The notes beneath the pieces were generated by a model. It was given only the letters and a program-made list of their open reading frames with translations, was not told the origin of the DNA and did no database searches. This document shows positions 6,981 through 13,432 of a stretch of DNA of 18,677 bases, in pieces; the first letter of the stretch is position 1, and each line of letters starts with the position of its first letter. Origin of the DNA: Thermocaproicibacter sp036844765. Its GTDB lineage: Bacteria; Bacillota; Clostridia; Oscillospirales; Acutalibacteraceae. A program made the translations under genes and the position numbers. The DNA lies in the NCBI GenBank assembly GCA_036844765.1, contig DAIUFE010000032.1, positions 1 to 18,677 of the forward strand, read 5' to 3'.

Positions 6981-7037
6981 TGTAATAGTTGTAACAGGAT
7001 TGTAACGATTGATTTTCTGCGTTTTGCACATAAAAAT
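6981..7037 (+). promoter_or_regulatory. WalR-like box and weak promoter upstream of the 3D protein
   Basis: TGTAAC (6990-6995), 5 nt, TGTAAC (7001-7006) matches the published WalR/YycF consensus TGTWAH-N5-TGTWAH. A third hexamer TGTAAT is at 6981-6986. Immediately downstream are TTGATT (7009-7014) and TAAAAA (7031-7036), 16 bp apart. This lies in the gene-free stretch 6722-7271. That stretch also holds a possible stem CTGGT (7039-7043)/ACCAG (7089-7093) enclosing TGCC/GGCA, and the promoter at 7159-7187. I saw no open frame worth calling there. Confidence 0.5.
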
Positions 7038-7158
7038 GCTGGTCCGCGCCGATAGGGAACTGCCAAATTAGGGCAATCTGTGGAAAAAACCAGTCGTATC
7101 CGGAAGGATCGTGCTTTTGTGTTTGTATAATTTCCACAAATCACGTTCCTTTTTCAAT

Positions 7159-7187
7159 TTGACATCGGTCAATAGGTCGAATATAAT
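7159..7187 (+). promoter_or_regulatory. Consensus sigma-A promoter of the G5/3D protein gene
   Basis: TTGACA (7159-7164) and TATAAT (7182-7187) are perfect hexamers separated by exactly 17 bp, in an AT-rich pocket. Transcription is expected from about 7194, giving a leader of 30-80 nt depending on the start codon used. This is the strongest promoter in the window. Confidence 0.85.
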
Positions 7188-7271
7188 TGCGGCACATCGC
7201 GGCTTACCGCCGCGGGTTCCCGTCGGGTGGTGAAAAAAGCGCAGAATCCGCCCCTCGGTATCAGGAAAAGG

Positions 7272-8828
7272 GTGAATGCATTGCAGTTCTTTCAGCGTTT
7301 CGGCCCGAAAGGGCTGCCCCGCAGAAAATTGCGCTTCCGCGCTTTGCCGGTCCGGCTCTCCGCCCTCGCGGCGGGGGGGCTCGGGCGGGCGAAGGCTGGG
7401 TTCCGCGCCCTCGCCGGTTTTGCGGCGGAGATGCTGCGGAAGACGAAGACAGGGCTTCACGGCTTTCCCGCTTTTGCGGCGGAGGGTCTGAGAAAAACGA
7501 AGACAGGGCTTCACGGCCTCCCCGCCCTTGCGGCGGAAGGCCTGCGGAAGGCAAAGACAGGGCTTCACGGCCTCCCCGCCCTTGCGGCGGAGGGGCTGCG
7601 GCGCCTGGCCCGCTCGCCGGCCGCCCGCGGGGCGGCGGCCAAAAGGGCGGCGGCGCTCGCTTCGGCCGCGGCCGTGACGGTCGGCGCGGTGCTGACCGGC
7701 ATGGCGGCGGCCCGGCAGGCGACCGTCACGGTGGACGGCGCGCCGAAGTCCGTCCGGTTCTTTCTGGACGGCGGAACGGACGCGATCCTCAAAAAAGCCG
7801 GCGTCACGCTTGAAAAAGACAGCCTGCTCTCGCGCAGCGACGACGGCGGGAGCGTGAGCATCACGATCCGCACGCCGCGCCGCGTGACCGTCGCGGCGGA
7901 CGGGGAGGAGCGCACGGTGCTCCTCCATTCCGGCGACACGGCCGGGGATGCCCTGAAGGCGGCGGGCGTGGCCGCCGGGGCGGACGATAAGGTGGAGGCC
8001 TCGCAGGCCGCCGGGCCGCTGAAGGACGGCGCGCGCGTCGAAGTGGTGCGCGGGCTGCGCGTGAGCGTCTCGGCGGACGGCAGGACGACGGACTCCGTGG
8101 TCTACGGCGGCACCGTCGCGCAGGCGCTCGCCGGCGCGGGCGTGGCGGTCGATTCGGACGACGTGCTCAGCGCCGGCCCGCAGGAGGCCGTGCGCGACGG
8201 GATGAAGATCGCGGTCACCCGCGTGGAGTACAAGGACGTGACCGAGGTCCGGCCCGTGCCGTACCGAACCGTCACCCAAAAAGACGCTTCGCTCGCGGCC
8301 GGCAAAACCGTCGAGAAGAAAGCCGGGCAGAACGGGGAAAAGACCGTCGTCACGCGCCGGAAGCTCGTCGGCGGCAAAGCGACGGAAAGCGCCGTCGTCC
8401 GTGAGACGGTGACGAAGCAGCCCGTGGACCGCGTGGTCGCCGTCGGCACCAAGGCCGCGGCGAAGGCGGCCAGGAAATACGGCACCGCCTCGATCTCGGC
8501 CGGCGGCACGCTGACCGACCACAACGGCAGGCAGGTGGCCTACAAAAAGCTGCTGCAGGGCCGCTGCTCCACTTACACGGGCGGCGGGACCACCTCCACG
8601 GGGCGCAAGGCCGCGTTCGGCCTCGTCGCCGTGAACCCGAAGATCATCCCCTACGGCAGCCGGCTGTATATCTGCTCGCCGGACGGCAGGATCGTCTACG
8701 GCTACGCCGTCGCGGCGGACACCGGCGGCGCCGCGATGCGCAACATCATCATCGCGGATCTGTATTTCGACACCTACCGCGAATGCACGCGGATCGGCAC
8801 GCGCACGATGAACGTCTACGTGCTCTGA
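7272..8828 (+). CDS. YabE-like G5 and 3D domain cell-wall protein with N-terminal tandem repeats
   Basis: About 518 residues. A basic, probably cytoplasmic N-terminal region carries four 18-residue repeats (residues about 39-110, consensus KTKTGLHGLPALAAEGLR). Next is a single transmembrane segment (AAALASAAAVTVGAVLTGM), then ubiquitin-like DUF348 repeats (ATVTVDGAPKSVRFFLDGG, VTVAADGEERTVLLHSGD, VSVSADGRTTDSVVYGG). A G5 domain follows (YKDVTEVRPVPYRTV onward), then a C-terminal 3D domain with its aspartates in AADTGGA and ADLYFD. The 3D domain is a double-psi barrel related to lytic transglycosylases and Rpf-like resuscitation proteins, acting on peptidoglycan. The start is uncertain: GTG at 7272 has AGGA 5 nt upstream, while GTGs at 7227/7230 in frame lack a ribosome site. 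A consensus promoter lies at 7159-7187 and a terminator at 8836-8870, so the gene is monocistronic. Confidence 0.9.
   Translation: MNALQFFQRFGPKGLPRRKLRFRALPVRLSALAAGGLGRAKAGFRALAGFAAEMLRKTKTGLHGFPAFAAEGLRKTKTGLHGLPALAAEGLRKAKTGLHGLPALAAEGLRRLARSPAARGAAAKRAAALASAAAVTVGAVLTGMAAARQATVTVDGAPKSVRFFLDGGTDAILKKAGVTLEKDSLLSRSDDGGSVSITIRTPRRVTVAADGEERTVLLHSGDTAGDALKAAGVAAGADDKVEASQAAGPLKDGARVEVVRGLRVSVSADGRTTDSVVYGGTVAQALAGAGVAVDSDDVLSAGPQEAVRDGMKIAVTRVEYKDVTEVRPVPYRTVTQKDASLAAGKTVEKKAGQNGEKTVVTRRKLVGGKATESAVVRETVTKQPVDRVVAVGTKAAAKAARKYGTASISAGGTLTDHNGRQVAYKKLLQGRCSTYTGGGTTSTGRKAAFGLVAVNPKIIPYGSRLYICSPDGRIVYGYAVAADTGGAAMRNIIIADLYFDTYRECTRIGTRTMNVYVL
7386..7601 (+). repeat. Four in-frame 54-bp tandem repeats in the 3D protein gene
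   Basis: Units are 7386-7439, 7440-7493, 7494-7547 and 7548-7601, each encoding 18 residues. Units 3 and 4 are almost identical at the DNA level (shared AAGACAGGGCTTCACGGCCT), unit 2 is close and unit 1 is diverged. This is a sign of recent expansion by slippage or recombination. Confidence 0.9.
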
Positions 8829-8835
8829 CCCCCGT

Positions 8836-8870
8836 CCCCGCCCTCCCGCTGCGGAAGGCGGGGGCTTTTT
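8836..8870 (+). terminator. Terminator of the 3D protein gene
   Basis: CCCCGCC (8836-8842) pairs with GGCGGGG (8857-8863), with further pairing inside the loop, followed by GCTTTTT. It begins 7 nt after the stop codon. Confidence 0.8.
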
Positions 8871-8961
8871 CCGTTTTCGGCGCCCGCGCGGCGGCCAAAA
8901 GCGGCCCCCGCGCATAGAATGGAGAGCGGGGCAAATATATTTCAACCGCTTGATATAGATC

Positions 8962-8990
8962 GCCCGCCGGAGGGAAAGCCTCCGGCGGGC
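8962..8990. other. Perfect 12-bp stem-loop upstream of the rpe promoter
   Basis: GCCCGCCGGAGG pairs with CCTCCGGCGGGC around the 5-nt loop GAAAG. It lies between the terminator of the 3D gene and the rpe promoter, outside both transcripts as predicted. It lacks a U-run. It may be a second, Rho-type or processing hairpin, or a REP-like unit. Confidence 0.6.
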
Positions 8991-9012
8991 CCTTGCTATG
9001 GAGAGACGGCTG

Positions 9013-9041
9013 TTGAAAATCGGCCGGGATTGCGGTAGAAT
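9013..9041 (+). promoter_or_regulatory. Promoter of the rpe-Rnf-like-Nudix operon
   Basis: TTGAAA (9013-9018) and TAGAAT (9036-9041) are 17 bp apart. The predicted start of transcription is only about 10 nt upstream of the rpe start codon, so the leader would be very short but still include the GGGGGAGG ribosome site in part. The true start may lie a few bases earlier. Confidence 0.65.
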
Positions 9042-9056
9042 ACGGGGGGAGGACTG

Positions 9057-9713
9057 ATGGGAATGAAGATCGCGCCTTCCGTCCTGGCGGCGGATTTTTC
9101 CAACCTGAGCAGCGAGATCATCCGGGCCGACATCGCCGGCGCGGACTGGATCCACCTCGACGTGATGGACGGGCATTTTGTGCCGAACCTGACGTTCGGG
9201 CCGCCGGTCGTCGCGGCCATGCGCCCTTATACCGACAAGCCCTTCGACGTGCACCTGATGGTCGACGACCCGCCGCGCTACATCGCGGCGTTCCGCCGGG
9301 CGGGCGCCGACATCCTCTCGTTCCACGCGGAGGCGGGCTGCGATCTTGCGGAGACGGCGGAGGCTATCCGCGCCGCCGGCGCGAAGCCCGCGGCCGCCCT
9401 GCGCCCCGGCACCCCGGCGGACGTGCTGTTCCCCGTCCTCGACCGGCTCTACATGGTGCTGGTGATGACGGTGGAGCCCGGCTTCGGCGGGCAGAAGTTC
9501 ATGCCGGAGGTCCTGCCCAAGATCCGCGCGCTCAAAGAGCGCCGCCCGGACCTTCTGGTCGAGGTGGACGGCGGCGTCAACGAGAAGACCATCCGCGCGG
9601 CCGCGCTGGCGGGGGCCGACGTGTTCGTGGCGGGCACGGCGGTCTTCGGCGCCAAGGACCCGGAGCGGGCCGTCCGCCGGCTGCGGGAGGCCGCGGAAGG
9701 GAACCTGACCTGA
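9057..9713 (+). CDS. rpe: Ribulose-phosphate 3-epimerase
   Basis: A 218-residue TIM-barrel enzyme that interconverts D-ribulose 5-phosphate and D-xylulose 5-phosphate in the pentose phosphate pathway. Family motifs are all present: KIAPSVLAADF near the start, HLDVMDGHFVPN at 33-44 (metal ligands His33 and Asp35), HLMV with His66, VEPGFGGQKF, and VDGGVN with catalytic Asp171. The length is normal. The start ATG at 9057 has GGGGGAGG upstream; an ATG two codons later is an alternative. It is the first gene of a tight operon; the next gene starts 30 nt after its stop. Rpe is often beside rsgA in Firmicutes, so its placement before Rnf-like genes is unusual. Confidence 0.97.
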   Translation: MGMKIAPSVLAADFSNLSSEIIRADIAGADWIHLDVMDGHFVPNLTFGPPVVAAMRPYTDKPFDVHLMVDDPPRYIAAFRRAGADILSFHAEAGCDLAETAEAIRAAGAKPAAALRPGTPADVLFPVLDRLYMVLVMTVEPGFGGQKFMPEVLPKIRALKERRPDLLVEVDGGVNEKTIRAAALAGADVFVAGTAVFGAKDPERAVRRLREAAEGNLT

Positions 9714-9743
9714 AAATTCCGTTGCGGAAAGGGGGGCGGCGCG

Positions 9744-10778
9744 GTGTTTGCGCACGGCGTCCGGCTGGAAGAGGACAAGCGCGCCGCGCTGAAAAACGGG
9801 ATCGCGGTCCTTCCGGCCCCGGAGGATCTTCCGGAGCCGAGGTCGTTCCGCGCGCCCGGCGGCGGGGCGGAGCCGGCGGCGATCCTCGCGGCCGCGCGGA
9901 CGGCCGGCATCGACGACGAGTTCGACGGCGCGCCCCTGGCGGCCCGCCTCGCGCGCCTGGCGGAGGAGCAGGCGGACCTGCTGGCCGCCTGCTGCTTCGA
10001 CGACGATCCGTTCGTCTGCGGCGCGCAGGCCGTTCTGCGCGAGGACGCGGCGAAGGTCGCCGACGGCCTTCTTCTCGCGGCGCTCGCCTGCGGGGCCGGC
10101 GAAACCGTCGTGGCCGCGGCCTCCCGGAGCGAGCTGCGGGCGCTGCGCGGCCTGCCGAAGGGCGTCGCCGCCGCCGCGGCCGGGAACCGCTACCCCGCCC
10201 GCGTGCTGCTGATGCGCCGGCTCTGCCGGGGCGGGAAGCGGGGCGCGTGGATCGGCGCGCAGGCGTGCGCCGCGCTTTCGGACGCCGTTCGGCGCGGCGT
10301 CCGGCAGGCGGAGACGGTCGTCACCGCGTCCGGCGGGGGCGTGCTCCGTCCGGCGAACTTCCGCGTGCGCTTCGGCACGCCGGTGGGCGCGGTGCTGCGG
10401 GCCGCGGGCCTGCGGGAGGGCGTGCGCGCGGTGGCGGTCGGCTCCTCCCTCACGGGGCGCACGGTCACGGACCTCTCGCTGCCGGTCACGGCGGCCACGC
10501 GCTGCGTGCTGGCTTTCCCGCGGCTCCCGGCCGCGCGGGCGTTCCCGTGCGTGCGGTGCGGCCGGTGCGCGCGCGCCTGCCCGCAGGGCATCCTGCCGTG
10601 GCTGGCCCTGCGCGAGCTGGAAAGCGGCGCCCCCGAGCCGCTCCGCCTGTTCCATGCGGAAAGCTGCGTCGGCTGCGCGGCGTGCGACGCGGTGTGCCCC
10701 TCCGGAATCGCGCTGGTGGCCGCGGTCCGGCGGGCCGCCGCGCTGAAGGAGGCCGGTGTCCCCGATGAGACTGCATAG
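9744..10778 (+). CDS. RnfC-like ferredoxin-type protein, N-terminally truncated
   Basis: A 344-residue protein, clearly shorter than normal RnfC (about 440 or more). The C-terminal half keeps the SLBB-like segment (ETVVTASGGGVLRPANFRV, then RFGTPVGAVL) and two [4Fe-4S] motifs: C269-x2-C272-x2-C275-x3-C279-P and C308-x2-C311-x2-C314-x3-C318-P. Upstream, a Complex I 51-kDa-like remnant aligns from about residue 75 (DDDPFVCGAQAVLRE). The RnfC N-terminal barrel-sandwich domain and the glycine-rich GxGGAxFP loop that binds FMN/NADH are not seen. It could pass electrons through its clusters but probably cannot oxidise NADH in the usual way. GTG start at 9744 with AAAGGGGGG 7 nt upstream. It overlaps the next gene by 14 nt. 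Family call is firm; function is unknown. Confidence 0.8.
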   Translation: MFAHGVRLEEDKRAALKNGIAVLPAPEDLPEPRSFRAPGGGAEPAAILAAARTAGIDDEFDGAPLAARLARLAEEQADLLAACCFDDDPFVCGAQAVLREDAAKVADGLLLAALACGAGETVVAAASRSELRALRGLPKGVAAAAAGNRYPARVLLMRRLCRGGKRGAWIGAQACAALSDAVRRGVRQAETVVTASGGGVLRPANFRVRFGTPVGAVLRAAGLREGVRAVAVGSSLTGRTVTDLSLPVTAATRCVLAFPRLPAARAFPCVRCGRCARACPQGILPWLALRELESGAPEPLRLFHAESCVGCAACDAVCPSGIALVAAVRRAAALKEAGVPDETA

Positions 10779-11745
10779 CGCGCCCGCCCCGTTCGTGCGG
10801 ACGGAGACGACGGCCGTCTCCATGTCCCGCGCCGCGGCCGCGGCGCTCGCCTCGCTGCTGGTTCTGCCCACGGCGCGGTACGGTCCGCGCCCGCTGTCGA
10901 TGGCCGGGGCCGCCGTTCTCACCTGCCTGCTCTGCGAGGCGCTGGTCTCCCTTGCCCGCGGGCGGCGGCCGGTCGTGTCGGGCTTTTCCTCCGCGGCGGC
11001 GGGCCTGGCCTCGGCGCTGCTGCTGCCGGTCAACGCGCCGCTGTGGCTGCCGTGCGCGGCGGGGGCGTTCGCCGTGCTGGCCGCGCAGGAGCCGTTCGGT
11101 GGGCCGGGCCGCGCGCCGTTCCAGCCCGCGGCGGCGGGGGCGGCGTTCGCCGCGCTGTGCTGGCCCGCACTCACGTTCGCCTATTTCGACCCCTCGCAGC
11201 CCTACGCGCTGCCGGCCTTGGGGGCATGCTCGTTTCAGGCGGCGCGGTCGCCCGCCGCGCTGCTCAAGGACGGCCTGAAGCCGGACCTTCTCCCGCTGGA
11301 CATGCTGTGGGGCGATTTCCCCGGCCCGACGGGCGGCACGGCCGCGCTGGTGCTGGGGGCGTGCGCGCTCGCGCTGTTCCTGTGCCGCGCCGCGAAGCCG
11401 GAGACGACCGTCTGCTTCCTGCTGGCGGCCGCGGCGGTCGCCGCGCTGTTCCCCCGCATCGCGTGCGCCCCGCTCACCTCCGTCAAATACGAGCTGCTCT
11501 CCGGCTCGCTGCTGTTCTGCGCCGTGTTCCTCGTCCCCGGCCCCGCGGCGCTGCCGTACACGTTCGCCGGGCGGTGCCTGTACGGCGCGTTCGCGGGCGC
11601 GGCGGCGATGGCGTTCCGGCGCTTCGGCGCGTTCGAGCAGGGGGCGCCGTTCGCGGTGCTGCTGGCGGACGCCGTCTCGCCGATGATCGATTCCGCCCTC
11701 TTCCGCCTGAGGGGATGGGAGGCCAGGCCGTATGGAACGCCCTGA
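10765..11745 (+). CDS. RnfD-like membrane protein lacking the flavin threonine
   Basis: About 326 residues with 8-10 hydrophobic segments, of the RnfD/NqrB family. The N-terminus (SAPAPFVRTETTAVSMSRA) corresponds to the SPH-R-x-s-T-x-x-M-x-x-V region of RnfD. The later segment WGDFPGPTGGTAALVLGA matches the family's G-x-x-P-G-S-I-G-E-T-S-x-L region. In RnfD, FMN is bound covalently to the Thr of an S-G-A-T motif just before that segment; here the aligned residues are S162-P-A-A165-L-L, so the threonine is replaced by alanine. Start is ambiguous: ATG at 10765 (AGGAGG 12 nt upstream) or GTG at 10756 (3 nt). The start lies inside the rnfC-like gene, indicating translational coupling. Confidence 0.8.
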   Translation: MRLHSAPAPFVRTETTAVSMSRAAAAALASLLVLPTARYGPRPLSMAGAAVLTCLLCEALVSLARGRRPVVSGFSSAAAGLASALLLPVNAPLWLPCAAGAFAVLAAQEPFGGPGRAPFQPAAAGAAFAALCWPALTFAYFDPSQPYALPALGACSFQAARSPAALLKDGLKPDLLPLDMLWGDFPGPTGGTAALVLGACALALFLCRAAKPETTVCFLLAAAAVAALFPRIACAPLTSVKYELLSGSLLFCAVFLVPGPAALPYTFAGRCLYGAFAGAAAMAFRRFGAFEQGAPFAVLLADAVSPMIDSALFRLRGWEARPYGTP

Positions 11746-12355
11746 GAACCGCCCGCTGCTCCACGACCTGCGCGTCGTTTCCCGCAGCGCGGCTTTTTAC
11801 CGCAACCCCGTGCTGGCCGGCGCGCTGGCGCTGTACCCGGTCGCCGCGGCCGGCGTGGGGATGCGGAACGCCGCGGCGCTCTCCGTTTTGTTCGTGCTGA
11901 CCGCCCTGCCGGTGCAGGCGGCGCTGTGCCTGACCGGGATGCTGTTCCCCGCGTGGGCGCGCCCGGCGGCGGTGCTCGCGGCCTGCGCGGTGTTCTGGGT
12001 GCCCGCCGCCCTCGCGGCGGAGCGGCTGGTCCCCGGCTCGCTGGACGCCCTGGGCACGGCGGCGTGCCTCACGGCCTGCAGCTCCGCGCTCTACGTCCGT
12101 GCGGCCGGCTACGCGCCGGAGCATATCCTGCCCGCCGCGCTTGCGGACGCCGTGGGGTATTCGCTCGGCTTTGCGGGCGTGCTGTTCCTGGTTTCCGCCG
12201 CGCGGCAGCTCTGGCTGGAGGGCGGGCCGTGGGGCGGCCCCGCCGGGGGCGGCGCGGGGCTGCCGTTCGCGGGCTTTCTGCTGCTCGGCTTCCTGGCGGC
12301 GCTGCTGCGGGCGATCCGTCTCCGGCGCGCGCGCCGCGCGGAAAAGGAGGGGTAG
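11732..12355 (+). CDS. RnfE-like (RnfA/RnfE family) membrane protein lacking cluster cysteines
   Basis: A 207-residue protein with about six transmembrane segments. Its N-terminus DLRVVSRSAAFYRNPVLAGA, then LALYPVAA, aligns with the RnfE start ENPVFVLVLGLCPALA. The first cluster cysteine of RnfE is Tyr35 here. The second conserved site (VNCAILGRA in RnfE) aligns with CSSALYVRA, putting Ser118 at the cysteine position, with Cys116 two residues earlier. The DAVGYSLGFAGVLFLVSAARQLWLEG end matches the RnfE DGLGMGLGFTLAL-x-REI region. The ATG at 11732 has GGGAGG 9 nt upstream and overlaps the RnfD-like gene by 14 nt, leaving no space for an rnfG between D and E. It ends 1 nt before the next gene. 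Confidence 0.8.
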   Translation: MERPENRPLLHDLRVVSRSAAFYRNPVLAGALALYPVAAAGVGMRNAAALSVLFVLTALPVQAALCLTGMLFPAWARPAAVLAACAVFWVPAALAAERLVPGSLDALGTAACLTACSSALYVRAAGYAPEHILPAALADAVGYSLGFAGVLFLVSAARQLWLEGGPWGGPAGGGAGLPFAGFLLLGFLAALLRAIRLRRARRAEKEG

Positions 12356-12356
12356 G

Positions 12357-12944
12357 ATGCTCGCGGAAATGGCTCTGGCGGCGCTGCTGGCCGTCACGGC
12401 GGAAAACCTGTTCTTCGCGGGCGGGGCCGGCCTGAGCCGCGCGCTGCGCTCCGCCCGCGAGCCCGGCTCCATCGGGGTCTCCTCGTGCTTCGTCGCGTTC
12501 TTCGCGCTCTGCGCGGCCTTCGCCGGCCTTCTGCTGGAGCCGCTGCTGGCCCCGCTGCCGCAGGCCCGGCTGCTGCGCCCGGCCGCGCTGCTGCTCGCGG
12601 CGGGGACGGCGTATCTGCTTTCGGCCGCCCTGCTGCGCCGCCTGGCCCCGGGCTTTTTCCGCCGGCGCGGGCGGCTGCTCGGCCCCGCCGCGGCCAACAC
12701 CGCGGTGCTGGCCGTGCCCTACGCGGCGCGCTTCTCCGCCTTCGGCGCGGCCGGGGCCGCGGGTTTCGCGCTGGGGACGGGCGCGGCCTTCTGGCTCGCG
12801 TCGTCGGTGCTGTTCCACGCGCTGCGCGCCTGCCGCAACCCGGATTCCCCGGCGCCGTTCGCGGGCCTGCCCGCCGCGCTGATCTATATCGGGATCCTTT
12901 CGATGGCGTTCGCCGGCTTCTCCGGCGGCAAAGTATTTTTTTGA
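12357..12944 (+). CDS. RnfA-like membrane protein lacking cluster cysteines
   Basis: A 195-residue, six-segment membrane protein. The C-terminus FAGLPAALIYIGILSMAFAG plus FSG is the hallmark ending of RnfA, and ENLFFAGGAGLS matches the VNNFVLSRFLGIC start. The two cysteines that RnfA gives to the intramembrane Fe-S cluster are changed: Ser27 stands where GIC/GLC is expected, and Thr115 (NTAVLAV) stands where NCAVLGV is expected. The start ATG has AAGGAGGGG upstream. It is the last Rnf-like gene of the cluster, where clostridial rnf operons would continue with rnfB; here a Nudix gene follows after 15 nt. Confidence 0.82.
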   Translation: MLAEMALAALLAVTAENLFFAGGAGLSRALRSAREPGSIGVSSCFVAFFALCAAFAGLLLEPLLAPLPQARLLRPAALLLAAGTAYLLSAALLRRLAPGFFRRRGRLLGPAAANTAVLAVPYAARFSAFGAAGAAGFALGTGAAFWLASSVLFHALRACRNPDSPAPFAGLPAALIYIGILSMAFAGFSGGKVFF

Positions 12945-12959
12945 ACGGGGGCGGTTTCC

Positions 12960-13385
12960 ATGACGGAAGTCGTGTTTTTGGACCGCGCGGACGACGAGTC
13001 GCTGCGCTTTGCGGCCGTCGTCTCCCGGTACCGCGGCAAATGGGTTCTGTGCAGGAGGAAGGGCCGCTCCGCCTTCGGGGTGCCGGGCGGCCGCCGAAAG
13101 GACGGCGAAAACATCGAGGAGACCGCCCGGCGCGGGTTGTGCGAGGAGACCGGCGCCGCGCGCTTCCGACTCACGCCGGTGTGCGTCTACGCCGTGCGGG
13201 AGGACGGTGAAAAAAAGACCTGCGGGATGCTCTATTTCGCGGAGATCCAGGAATTTTTCTCGCTCCCCGGTTCCGGGACGGAGCGCGTCGAATATTTCGG
13301 CACGCTCCCCCCGAATCTCACCGACCCGCTCATCGAGCCCAGGCTGGTTCAAAAGGCGGCGGAAGCGGCGGAAAAAGCGGAATAA
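12960..13385 (+). CDS. Nudix hydrolase with an altered Nudix box
   Basis: A 141-residue Nudix-fold protein that would hydrolyse a nucleoside diphosphate linked to another group, releasing a nucleotide. The box spans residues 44-66 (GRRKDGENIEETARRGLCEE, then TGA) and fits G-x5-E-x7-R-E-U-x-E-E-x-G-U except that the Glu after Arg58 is Gly59. Glu62 and Glu63 are retained. In MutT-type enzymes this Glu is a metal ligand, so activity may be reduced or the substrate changed. The gene follows the RnfA-like gene by 15 nt and ends in a bidirectional terminator, so it belongs to the rpe operon. The ribosome site (GGGGGCGG) is weak, consistent with coupling. Substrate not predictable. Confidence 0.85.
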   Translation: MTEVVFLDRADDESLRFAAVVSRYRGKWVLCRRKGRSAFGVPGGRRKDGENIEETARRGLCEETGAARFRLTPVCVYAVREDGEKKTCGMLYFAEIQEFFSLPGSGTERVEYFGTLPPNLTDPLIEPRLVQKAAEAAEKAE

Positions 13386-13415
13386 AAAAAGCTCCCGGAT
13401 TCCGGGGGCTTTTTT
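13385..13415. terminator. Bidirectional terminator between the rpe operon and rpsI
   Basis: AAAAAAGCTCCCGG pairs with CCGGGGGCTTTTTT around a 3-nt ATT loop, giving a U-run after the hairpin on both strands. It begins at the Nudix stop codon and lies 18 nt past the rpsI stop. Confidence 0.92.
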
Positions 13416-13432
13416 CGGCCTTCTTCTGGAAA

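Noticed and set aside
7039..7093. A known riboswitch class in the leader of the 3D gene
   Set aside because: Stems CTGGT/ACCAG and TGCC/GGCA are possible, but I could not match the c-di-AMP, c-di-GMP or other consensus motifs, and the strong promoter lies downstream of them.
7386..7601. Possible CRISPR-like array
   Set aside because: The units are contiguous 54-bp in-frame coding repeats without spacers.
7068..11174. A minus-strand open frame of over 1300 codons opposite the 3D, rpe and RnfC/D-like genes
   Set aside because: It is antisense to genes with clear family motifs, is Arg/Gly/Ala-rich low-complexity, and has no ribosome site. Long antisense frames are expected from GC-rich codon use.
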